Source: Acephala macrosclerotiorum (lineage: Eukaryota; Ascomycota; Leotiomycetes; Helotiales; Mollisiaceae). Taken from it: DNA of 64,000 bases. The first letter of the stretch is position 1. Each line of letters starts with the position of its first letter. Positions 11,773-21,251 of this stretch are shown here, piece after piece. Position numbers and translations under genes: made by a program. The notes beneath the pieces were generated by a model. That model saw only the letters and a list, made by a program, of their open reading frames with translations. It made no database searches and was not told the DNA's origin. The stretch is taken from positions 186,001-250,000 of the forward strand of contig MU119233.1 in NCBI GenBank assembly GCA_014904845.1, written 5' to 3'.

Positions 11773-13601
11773 ATGCCTCCGACCGAGTCCTTGATGACTG
11801 GTTATCAGGGTACTGGTCGACTGCCAGCACCTCGAGGATTTACTGCGCGACGAGGCGGTCGTAGTAGCAAATCTCGAGTCTCTCGACCACCAAAGACCAA
11901 ACCCACTCCCCCGCCTTCACATCCATCGGACTCGGATTCGGATACAGAATGCGATATGCATCCTACACAATTTGGAATTAAGATTCAGCAGAAAGTCCCA
12001 CCGGTTACCGAACGGAGTATATACCGTGGCACCTCCAAAGCACTCGAGCAGCAGCAGCAACAAGTTTCCACGGAACGGCGAACGAACGTGACCTTCTCTG
12101 TAGCAGACAAGGACACGGAGCAGCAGGAAAAGCAGAAACAGATCCTCGTAGAGCGACAGACAAATACAATAATATACCAAGAAGACAAGGACATTGAGCG
12201 GCATCCGAAAGAAGTTCTTGCAAGGAAAAGTTCTGCTACAAACAATCAGCATAAACAGACTCTTGCAGAGCGGCAGACAAATTTTACAGTCTCCGCACCA
12301 GAGAAGGACACTGGGCTGCAAAAGCAGGGCCTTGCAGAACAGCGGGTGAGTACTGCAGTCTCCCCAGCAGGCAAGGACATCGAACGGCAACAGAAGCAGA
12401 AGCCTGCTCCTATACAAATCACAATTCCTCCCCAAGACGAAAGCGCTCAACAATTACAAACTCAGCTAGTTTCCGCCCAAGCTATGGATTCTGAGCGGAA
12501 GATCATGGCACGAAGCATCATTGCAGGATTCCCGCGGCGAGCCCTCGAAACCCTACTACTAGATGCTGCGCTAGGAAACACAAATGTCATGAAGGAGGTC
12601 ATTGAGTGGAACTCAAAGCATCCTGTCCAGGAGGAAGAGACACCACGCCGTCTGTCAAAGTCCCCTCTTCTCTCGAACAATCTGACGGACGACAACGATA
12701 CCATACTCGTCGAGCCGCACGCGATCGTGATTGACGACGACGAGGATTTCTCCTATACTTTCCAAGCATACAATGGACTTCGACCGACCGCTACACAAAT
12801 AAAGGCACCGGGCGGGCCGAAGGCGCGGCGTTTCGAAGTGAGGCCAACGAAGCCAGTGATACCAGTGACACCAATGACGCCAAATCCAATAGTTCTTGCA
12901 ACCAAAGATTCGAATACAGCCCAAAAAATTGCATCTTCCTTGCAAGCAGCTAAACGCCGCAGAGAGCGAGGTGAAGAGTAAGTCGAGCCCGCTTCCCTAA
13001 TTATGATTTTTCAATATCCCAGTCTGCCTGGAACATTGGTTGTGGCAAATCGTGCCTACTCCGCTCTTAAATTATCGCCGTAGCTAACAGCTCATCCTGT
13101 AGATACGTGGCACCTGTCGTTCCTGACAGATTGAAGCGACGAAAGACCGGAGACAGAGACGATTTATCTTCCCCCGACCCCCCAATAAATCCCGAGCCTC
13201 GAGTCAGACTCACGCAGCCATTGTCCGAGTTGACGAAGGACATGGACCACACCCCACTCATCGACATCGAAGCCTACGTCAATCGTCCCGCTGCCGAACG
13301 TCAGCTTGAAGCTGAGAACAATAAAGTACCAGGCAAGGTCAAACGTCCGATGAATTCCTTCATGCTTTACCGGAAAGCCTATCAACTTCGCGCGAAAGAA
13401 TACGGACTTATGACGAATCATCAGGTCGTGTCGCAGCTTTGTGGAGATAGTTGGCCTTTGGAACCCGAGGAAATCAGGGAACAATTCGCAGAATGGGCTA
13501 GGGTCGAACGAGATCGCCATGAGGAAGCACATCCGGGATACAAATTTACACCAGCGAGGCCAGGAGAATCTGCTTCGATACTTGACGAGTTGATGGATTA
13601 G
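11773..13601 (+). CDS. HMG-box (MATA_HMG-like) transcription factor with a repeat-rich N-terminus
   Basis: Two exons, 11773-12977 and 13103-13601, joined by a GTAAGT..TAG intron, encode 567 residues. The ATG at 11773 has the context GTCAACATGCC; the frame extends upstream only through TTG. The C-terminus (about residues 481-550) is an HMG box beginning KVKRPMNSFMLYRKAYQLRA, with conserved QVVSQLCGDSWP and the basic/aromatic end HPGYKFTPARP. This is the sequence-specific type related to mating-type and sexual-development HMG proteins, so it is probably a nuclear DNA-binding regulator. It is not recognisably MAT1-2-1 itself. Residues about 85-230 are glutamine-rich and built from degenerate repeats around an (A/V)ERQTN core followed by a KD-x-(E/G) acidic patch. 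Basic clusters KRRR (end of exon 1) and RLKRRK (start of exon 2) could be nuclear localisation signals. Confidence 0.9.
12040..12415 (+). repeat. Degenerate intragenic tandem repeat in the HMG-box gene
   Basis: About five diverged units of 15-27 codons lie in the glutamine-rich N-terminal half. They share a start like LAERQTN (variants STERRTN, LVERQTN, LAEQRVS), a hydrophobic or serine stretch, then DKD-(T/I)-E-(Q/R) and a Q/K-rich tail. The repeat keeps frame and contains no stop. Expansion and contraction of such units is a common source of protein-length variation. Confidence 0.6.
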
Positions 13602-14096
13602 GCTCGGGCGAAGATGTTGTCGTATTCTGAACGATGATTGTCCAACAAATCAGGGGTCTTTGAGTTGCGGCGTAGCGGAGAGGTCAGTGGAGTTGGCGCG
13701 ATACCGGCCTCTTCCCATTTTCTTTGTTCTTGCCGGGAGAAAATTGAGGGCAGCTTTGAAAGTAGGAGTATCAATACCCGGTGAAATTTGGGATATTGGC
13801 GTTTGGCTGGGTTGATCTGACTAAAGTTGGACATTAGGTCAATCTACAGGTAAATCTTCGACATTGGCGTTAGATTTCATTGGCGCTTCGGCGACTGGAA
13901 GTAAAAGGCGACTTTTTCGGTCGTCATTATACTCAATGGAATATTTCACACAGCAGCTCCTTAAGCATTGATATAGGTCGCGGGGTTAAACAGCGGGGTC
14001 TCAGCGGGACTAGCGAGTCATGCAGCATTTCCCCTCTTGCCTGCATCAATTACTTCCTCACACCTTACCAGAACGTTCGACTCGACTCAACCAACC
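13602..14096. other. Intergenic between HMG-box and SDR genes
   Basis: This 495-bp spacer between co-directional genes holds the 3' end of one and the promoter of the next. No gene or strong repeat is seen. Confidence 0.5.
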
Positions 14097-15045
14097 ATGA
14101 CCTCTCCACGATTTCGAGAGCAAGACCTAGAGGGCAAAGTAGCCGTCATCACCGGCGCCTCCCGAGGCATCGGCCGAGCTATCTCTTTCAACCTCGCATC
14201 AAGAGGATGCTCAATCCTAGGAACATGCTCCAGCCCCGATAACATCCACCTAATCGAATCCGTGAACACCGACATCCAACCCCTCTACCCGGACGCAAAT
14301 GTTATCCACAAACCCAATATCAAAGGCATTAGCGCCAACATCCTCTCACCCAGCTGCGCACAAACCATTGCCAATGCCCTGGCCCACAATTTCTCTGGTC
14401 ACATTGATATCTTTGTCAACAATGCGGCTGATTCTGGTATTGGTCAGATTGGAGAGATGACTGTTGAGGAGATTCAGAATAGTTTGATTAGTAATGTTCA
14501 GACGCCGGTGTTGATTGTCGATGAGTTGGTTAAGAGGAAGATGTTTCGGCCTGAGAGTAGGATCATCTACATCTCGTCTGTGAGGTCGAGGCAGCCCTGG
14601 TCTATGCAGTTGATGTACGCGGCTGGGAAGTCTGCTGGAGAGTCTTTGTGTAGGACTTGGTCGCAGGCTTTTGGGGGACGTGAGGGGAAGGTGAGTGGCG
14701 ATCTCCCCCCTCCCCTCCACTTCGACCACAGCAAAGCATATCTCTTTAGATCAGTCATGTATTTTTCAACGCAACAGACTACTGATATGACGATAGTTCG
14801 CTTTCATGGATGGAACAACAGCCAATGCCGTCACTGTGGGCTTGACTGAGACCGAGTCTGTCATGCAATGTCCTCCCGACGCACTGGAAGGTTTCAAGCA
14901 AGAGTTCATCCCTCTGCAATCTATTGCACGCATGGGACAACCTGACGATGTTGCGGACGTCGTTGGCCTCCTATGCAGTCGCGATGCAAGATGGGTCACA
15001 GGAAGCGTTATCAGCGCCAGTGGAGGTGGAATCAAGATTAGCTGA
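14097..15045 (+). CDS. Short-chain dehydrogenase/reductase (classical SDR)
   Basis: Exons 14097-14690 and 14797-15045 (GTGAGT donor, ATAG acceptor) encode 280 residues, typical for classical SDRs. The cofactor-binding TGASRGIG is at residues 19-26, the structural NNA motif lies near residue 110, the catalytic serine lies in YISSVRSRQ, and the catalytic YxxxK is YAAGK. The C-terminus ends VTGSVISASGGGIKIS, as in 3-oxoacyl-reductase-like SDRs. It should be a soluble NAD(P)H-dependent oxidoreductase; the substrate cannot be inferred. The ATG at 14097 (ACCATGA context) is preferred over upstream in-frame codons because the N-terminus then fits the family. It faces the Zn2Cys6 gene tail-to-tail, which suggests but does not show co-function. 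Confidence 0.92.
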
Positions 15046-15159
15046 TATTCCCTTCTTCGTTGATTTTGAACTTTCAGTCGCGGTCTTTGCAAGTCAGAAT
15101 AGATTGCATTGGCTTTATTAGCTCTGTCTTATATCCACCATACTCCATTCCTCGGTCCA

Positions 15160-16694
15160 TTAATACTCCACTAACTCATGTATAACATTCGTTTTCCCTT
15201 CCTCTGCTAACTGCTGCCGAGAACAATGCAGGTTCACAATTCGACGAGCCGAGTCGATTTTGGCATTTATCACTGGTAGCCTGGTATTTGCAGGAATATC
15301 TTCACTCCTCTGTGGGTCCTCACAATCCATTTCTTCCAAATACATGAGGCGCTCGGCAATGTTCGCCGGCATCTCTCTGTACCAGATTCCTTCCTGCCTG
15401 GGTCCTTGTCGCAGTATCTGGAGAGCCTGACGTCGAATTGAGGGATGCCGACAACGCGATGCGACGAAGTAAAGTTGCGGCAAGATCCCCATATCGAATG
15501 CGGGAAGTGACGAAAAGTTCGGCTCTGGAATTTGCGTCGTCAAGAGGCGAGATGACAATGCGAGGATCTGCGAAAACTCTTCTTCGAATCTATCGAAGAT
15601 CGTTTCTTGGCTGGATGGTCCGGAGACAGCTAGAATGGACGCTGTAATGTGTTGGGCCTCGATGAGCAGTGCGGCATTCCAGTCTCTGGTTGACAGTCGT
15701 GGCCCTGCCTCGAACATGAAAGACTTGAATGACCTTGACCACTCAGCAAGAGGGTCGGTGCCGAGCTGGGATGCAGCACCGGAAGGTACGTCACGTTCTT
15801 CCAGACTATGGAACTGAGACGACAGTGTTTTGTGATACAGACACATGCAGCTGTTCAAACAATCCCTTGCTTCCTCAACAGACTTGAATACGCAAGGGAT
15901 CGAGGGCAACTCCGGAGTGAACGTTGACGCGACGAACTTCCACTCAGCGGGTTGCGTGTCGACGAACAAAATGGTTTGCAACATCAATCTTCCAAAGATT
16001 CCTTCAAGCTGAACATCCAGCTTGGAAGAACGTCCGATAGAACGAGGAGACCTTGGCTTAGAATGCCAATCATAGAAGACATACAACCCACTCGACATCT
16101 GGTTCAATGCAGACTCGTGATTGTTCTGGAACATCTCAATGCAGATGAAGATGGCACAACTTATGAGAACAACCTCGGGAGATGTTTCATTGTTGCCCTG
16201 CAACTTTCCTTTCAGTTCGGAGATTGCTCTGCTATATTGCTAAATGGCAAGAGGCACAGGAACTGTTGCCACAGTCTTAGGACTCGACTTCAACATACCC
16301 TGCGACAAAAAGCCAAAGCCACAATCGCATGTCGAATTAGATCCTTCTGCTGCGCAACCTGAAGGACATCATACGTCCAGAAGCTCGAGTCAAAGAAGCC
16401 TCCAAGGCTGATAGCAACCTTGGTGCGGAAGAAGTCGAATGCTCGAGCCTCATCGTTCGTGTGGCTTGGGTTTGGAGATGGTTGGCGGAGTACTAGGCCG
16501 TTCGGCTGCCAGAGGACAATTTTGAGGGGGTCCGGATCGGGACTAGCTGAATAATCACACTGTTGGGAACTCTTTTGGCATGGAGTACATCGTGGGTGCT
16601 GGTCGTCGCATCGAGTATGCCGGGATTTGCAGGTGCTGCAGTCTCCTCTGCCTTTTTAGGCCGATTTGTGGGTGGCTTTGGTTGTACTTAACAT
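15160..16694 (-). CDS. Zn2Cys6 fungal transcription factor with an in-frame stop before the zinc cluster
   Basis: Exons 16694-16299 and 16239-15160 (59-nt intron, phase 0) give 492 codons. Codons 17-43 carry a Zn(II)2Cys6 cluster, beginning DCSTCKSRHTRCDD, then RCTPCQ and a final QQCDY (spacing C-x2-C-x6-C-x6-C-x2-C-x6-C). The rest is a fungal-specific regulatory region of the kind that contains PEVVLISCAIFICIEM. The protein should be a nuclear DNA-binding regulator. Oddity: the only in-frame ATG before the cluster (16694) is followed after 12 codons by TAA at 16658-16656, immediately upstream of KGRGDC. Both flanks otherwise match the family, so this is either a nonsense mutation (CAA to TAA would fit RIP), a sequence error, or a sign that the true start is on an undetected upstream exon. 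The exon lengths summing in frame support 16694 as the ancestral start. Confidence 0.82.
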
Positions 16695-17738
16695 CTTTCG
16701 GTTCTATGCCGGTCAGGGAGTACAAGTCGAAGCCCTCAGTCTGGGGAATTTATCTTGGGTATTCTTTCGGAGAAAATACAAGCGTACTTACAACTCAATC
16801 CCACCATTCGACATGCTTATGGAATATGACCATCTTTCTTCGCCGATGCTCCTGGGAACTTTTCAACTCATATCAAGATCGACTTAGTCAATGTCAGGCT
16901 GTACGAATGGACCAATAATCACGCTTCGTCGACACATGACTACATGCAGCATCGTGCCGACCCTTAAGCCCGAGCAAAAGGAACGTTTTTCTAATCAACG
17001 AGGGATGATTCTGGGCTGTGAATTCTTGATCCAGCGCCGTTGTACTCCAAACGAGCCCTCCCTGCATGCATGCTGCAAGAGCATAGGCCGATGTCATCCA
17101 TAGGATGGTTTTAGGTTTCGATTACTGATCTCTCGTCAATTACTTGCATTTAAGGCCAGTCCCAAAGCAGATCATTTTCGTACAAGCTGATTTCTCGTTA
17201 ATCACTTTGCATTTAAAGCCAATCCTAAAGCGAATCATTTTCGTACAAGCTGATCTTCGCTTGAATGATAAGGCTCCCAATATCTCAATACACTTCAAAG
17301 CGAAGCAATTTCGTACAGATGAAGGTATGTCCTTGGTCTGAGTCGCATTGAGGCTGCATAAACGGGCTCAAGAAGGACTGAGTCTAATTGCAAGCTTGAC
17401 GGCGCGGGGAAATCTATTTGATTACTGGACCGGAAACTTTACAATTGGGCAGTTCGTGCAAGAATACTTACCTTGGACTCACTCCACCGTCCAAGTAAGA
17501 TAAGATCTACATTCGAGGCTCAATCTCCGAAGGGGTATCAAGAAGAGAATGAAAATGCGTCTCAGTACATAAAGTGATCGCAGAAGCCTTTCCCAATAAT
17601 ATCTCTCTCAAACCAAGTCACACTTCTCTCATTCTCACTCAGAATTCATTAATCACGCGTCTTTCAAATTTTCTCCTTGCCTGCTCAGGATTCGCAATCC
17701 GCTTTGTCGCATTGTCATTTGTACATTCTCTATCCTAA
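16695..17738. other. Intergenic between divergent genes, with a short tandem repeat
   Basis: This is shared upstream DNA of the Zn2Cys6 gene (-) and the esterase-like gene (+). It includes the 62-65-bp repeat array at 17127-17319. No other gene is visible. Confidence 0.5.
17127..17319. repeat. About three copies of a 62-68-bp degenerate tandem repeat
   Basis: Copies start at 17127, 17189 and 17252. The first two share GAT(C/T)TCTCGT, TTGCATTTAA, AAAGC and AATCATTTTCGTACAAGCT-like blocks and differ at a few sites. The third keeps only the start, the CAAAGCGA(A)GCAA block and TTTCGTACA. It lies in the shared promoter region of two divergent genes. Confidence 0.75.
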
Positions 17739-18881
17739 GTGCTGCCTCCCAAACCCACAGGCAAATATCACGTCGGCCTCAGCATCACCGAACTGGTTGA
17801 TTCGAGTCGGACTCAGCCATTCATCCAGGACACGGAGCCCATCAAGTCCATGATCTCTATGTTCTATCCAGTCCCTCATAAGCATCATTTGACACCAACA
17901 CCATACATGCCCCTGGAAACCGCTCTCATCGAGGACAATTATCTCAGCGAAATATATGGCCTAGCATCACCAAACGGCACATTCGAAAAGGCCGCTCTTC
18001 AGCTGGTCGACGGTGAACACCTTGGGAGCGAAGACTCATGTGGGGAAGAAGAAGAATACCCTCTTGTCCTCTTCATGCCCGGCGAAGGTACCACCTGCCT
18101 CTTCTACAACCAACGCAGCAAGCATCGCCAGCAAAGGGTACACCGTCATCACCATCGACGCGCCCTACGATGTCGATGTCGTACAATACACCGACGGTTC
18201 TTTCGCCTTCACCAACTTCACAGTATGGAATATCCAGACCAAGATGCTGCCCTCGCGACGGCCCAATTGGCCGTCGAGACTCGCATGGGCGATGTCAGTT
18301 TCGTCCTCAACTCCCTCTCCAACACCACTCTCGCCAACTCACTCATCCCAAACTTGCCATCATCGAATCTAAACACCACACACACCGCCATGTTCGGTCA
18401 CTCACTAGGTGGTACCACCGCATACTCTATCCTCGAAACCGACGATCGCGTCCTCGGTGGCCTAGGCATGGATGGTTCGCTAGTCAGTCCAGGTGTCTTC
18501 GGCTCTCCAAACGGAACTTCGAAACCATTCATGTTGATGGGCCACGCAGGCCACAATCTCACCTCCGATGACCCATTCCCAGTATCCTCTTGGGCGACTG
18601 TTTGGTCTGAGTTGACGGGGTGGAAGAGAGATGTCATGATTGCTGATATTGGTCATTACGATTTCAGCGACTACCCGATTGTTTTTGAGAAATTGGGGAT
18701 CACGCCGACGAATCAGACGGTATTGAATGATTTGCTGTTGGGCAGTATGGAGGGCGAGAGGGCTTTGGAGATTGTTACGAGTTATGTTGGTGCGTTTTTG
18801 GATTTTGTATTGAAGGGGAAGAGTTCGAAGTTGTTGGATGGGCTTGTGAGGGAGTTTCCTGAGGTCACTTTCAACTATTAG
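17739..18881 (+). pseudogene. PAF-acetylhydrolase-like alpha/beta-hydrolase, frameshifted and lacking a visible start
   Basis: The plus frame encodes a PAF-acetylhydrolase-type esterase. It opens VLPPKPTGKYHVGLS, has PLVLFMPGEGTT (oxyanion region) and the nucleophile elbow FGHSLGGTTAYS, an acid region and a late histidine in ADIGHYDFSDY. Two problems stand out. Between about 18110 and 18240 the family-like sequence (SIASKGYTVITIDAPYD and FAFTNFTVWNIQTK) lies in the +2 frame while the main frame stays open but meaningless. An extra base near 18111 and a lost base near 18242 would explain this. Also, there is no ATG: the frame begins at GTG just after TAA, and the codons before that TAA read like a hydrophobic signal sequence without a methionine. 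An undetected first exon is possible. Family members are secreted or cytosolic lipid esterases. Confidence 0.65.
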
Positions 18882-19554
18882 GCCGGTTTTTAGAGGTTGG
18901 TAAAACATGTTATGAACTGGCGGATTGAAGAGAGGGCTGGTGCCGGATCTCTGAATAACATAATGCGGTGTTTAATAGAATGAAGCTAGGTAATAGGTAT
19001 TCAAGACAAAATTGTATCAACCCTCCTGAATCCGCAAGCGAGCCCCATGAAGTTCGCTTTCCTTAGTATCATCGGTCACACGTCCAAGAACCTTCCTTAA
19101 AGCCGCTCCTGATTTAAAGTACGCCCAGGGGCTTGGAGTACTTCAACAAAGCGCAATGCAACTTCACTACTCTAGCCCTACTGGATCTGAAGAAAGAAGA
19201 AGGCAGGGTAGTCAATCCTAGACCTTGGGTGATAAGCTCGTGTATAATTCCAAGAACAACGCACCAAAGTGGCAACAACATATTCATAAATCCCTCCTTT
19301 TGTTTGACTTCAGATTTAAATAAGGGCTGCTGATCTGATGATCGAGCAAGACCGACTTATCATCTTGATTCAAGCCTCAAAATTGGTCTGCACATCTCCT
19401 GAAATGATTGTCTGCATCTCTGGGATGGATTCACGGAAGTAGTAGGTCCTCGACGGTTATATATAATTTCCGAACAAAAAGAAGAACCTCAAAATTAAAT
19501 TTCAATTACCAACCTTCCGATCCTTCAACAAACGTGCAATCTGAAGACAACATC
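18882..19554. other. Intergenic upstream of the secreted-protein gene
   Basis: No gene is seen. A TATATATAA string at about 19457-19465, roughly 95 bp before the next ATG, is a plausible TATA element for the secreted-protein gene. Confidence 0.4.
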
Positions 19555-20199
19555 ATGAACATCTCAATATTACTCTCGAGAGTGTTTCTCGTCTTCGCGA
19601 GCACTTTCCTCCTGGTTCACGCCAACCCGGTACAGTTATCAAATAGCGCAGAAAAGCACCCACTTGCCCCTTCGCCATATGCCCAAGCTTCAGCATCTCC
19701 CAAAAGGAACGTGATTTACGGCGGTTCATTACCCGTACGTCATCCACAAGCCCACCGCTCATGCGTCCCATTGACACTGACAAAACCCCAGGGCGAACAA
19801 CCAGGCGACTTAAACTGCTGGCCAACAGACTTCAAATGGAACGGGGCCGACGACATAGCCGTCGACAACGGAATCGACCGCATGCAGCACATGGCGGGAG
19901 ATTGTGGATTCGATAGTGGCTGTATCCGAGTCAGCTGCTCGTATAACGCTGCTATTTGGATGTGCAATAATGTGAGTAAGATATCTTAACTTTGGTTATG
20001 CCATAGTGGGAGCATTTGGGCTAATGAAATCGATCTTCGCTGTATCCAGAACCAGTTCCGCATCTCTATACCTTGCGCGACAGTCGGTAATTATGCTGAG
20101 AGAATCCGGCACGGTTGTCCTTTGAGGAATCTCGCTGTTTTGGGACAGCAATTCGACAAGAGGAACTTTAATGTTATTGTAAGAAAGGACGGATGTTGA
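19555..20199 (+). CDS. Small cysteine-rich secreted protein (candidate effector)
   Basis: Exons 19555-19734, 19792-19971 and 20050-20199 sum to 510 nt, or 169 residues. Both introns have clean ends (GTACGT..CCAG, GTGAGT..CCAG). Residues 1-22 form a signal peptide (hydrophobic VFLVFASTFLLVHA, then NPVQ). The mature part carries LNCWPTDFKWNGADDI, a D-C-G-F-D-S-G-C turn, VSCSYN, WMCNN, IPCATVGNYAERI and a C-terminal VIVRKDGC. That is about eight cysteines in roughly 110 residues, enough for four disulfides. I recall the pattern from uncharacterised secreted proteins of plant-associated ascomycetes but cannot name a Pfam family. Role is unknown; an apoplastic function is inferred from the signal peptide and cysteines. 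Confidence 0.85.
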
Positions 20200-21251
20200 G
20201 TTCGAGAATTTAGGTTCATGTTGCAGGTCTTGTGCCACATATTGAGACCTTGGAAGGAAAGATGCACACAGATGGACTGTGGTGCAGCTTAGCATAGGGA
20301 CTGGTTCTGAGGAAAGACATCTTGATACTACAGATACAAATTTTTTGCACTCGAAAAAAGCATGAAATAGCTTTATAGAAGCTTACTTGACACCAGCAAA
20401 TGAGTTCCCAGTTCTTACCTTGATTCGAACAAGTTTTGTAAGATAACTGTGTGCAGATTCGACCCGCGCGGAAGGGAATCAGAGGCTGTTATGAATCATT
20501 GCCAAATTCTAGTCACAACTAGGTGGGGGGTGGGTCTGAGCTAGTGAGGTGTGTTAATATGGTGCTATGAACACGTGGAGAGGAGAATAATGTCCCAGGG
20601 ACAGTCGGACAAGTAGAAACTTTATTCAAGCTTCATCCTGGTACTCAGCCTCATACCATGTCTCCATCTCTCCAATTTCGGTGACGTGACCTCGAATCCC
20701 ATCTTGGGGTTTCACCTCAAAGCGAAGAGATAAGAGTAGACGTAGACCCATGAAGGGAAAAGAAAGATCAAGTGATTGATATATCTAAATATAAATGCTA
20801 AGGTTGAAACCCAAACGAATGCATCGAAGAGAAGAATGGAACCAAATGCTACATCATAAAAAGAACAATTATCCACAGGCAAGCCATGCCAACATCAACG
20901 CAATCATAAGACAGTCGTAAATCGTAGTCGTAAACATTAGCGTAAATGTGAATAAGAAAGGAAAAAAGATCCGAGCTCAACTCCGAACGTGAATACATGA
21001 GCACATATCTCCCCGTTGACTCCATCCAACCGAATGAAAACTGTCGTCGAACCATGCGAATTGAAACATACCCCAAGCCCCGACCAATCCTCTACCAATC
21101 CCCAAGCCCAATGCCCTATCAGTCCATGCTAAACCTCTACCCATCCTTAATACCCAATGCAATCTGTCCTGTTGATCCATTCATTCGCTCCAATTCGCGT
21201 TCTGTCAATATGAATGCACCACCCATGCTCAACTCTCACCCTCATTAGCAG
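20200..21251. other. Intergenic, no supported gene
   Basis: This region lies between the 3' ends of a plus-strand gene and a minus-strand gene. Short overlapping frames only; no repeat or RNA gene is recognised. Confidence 0.5.

Noticed and set aside
11917..12453. 178-codon minus-strand frame rich in Cys and Leu
   Set aside because: It is the antisense shadow of the CAG/GAG-rich repeat region of the HMG-box gene.
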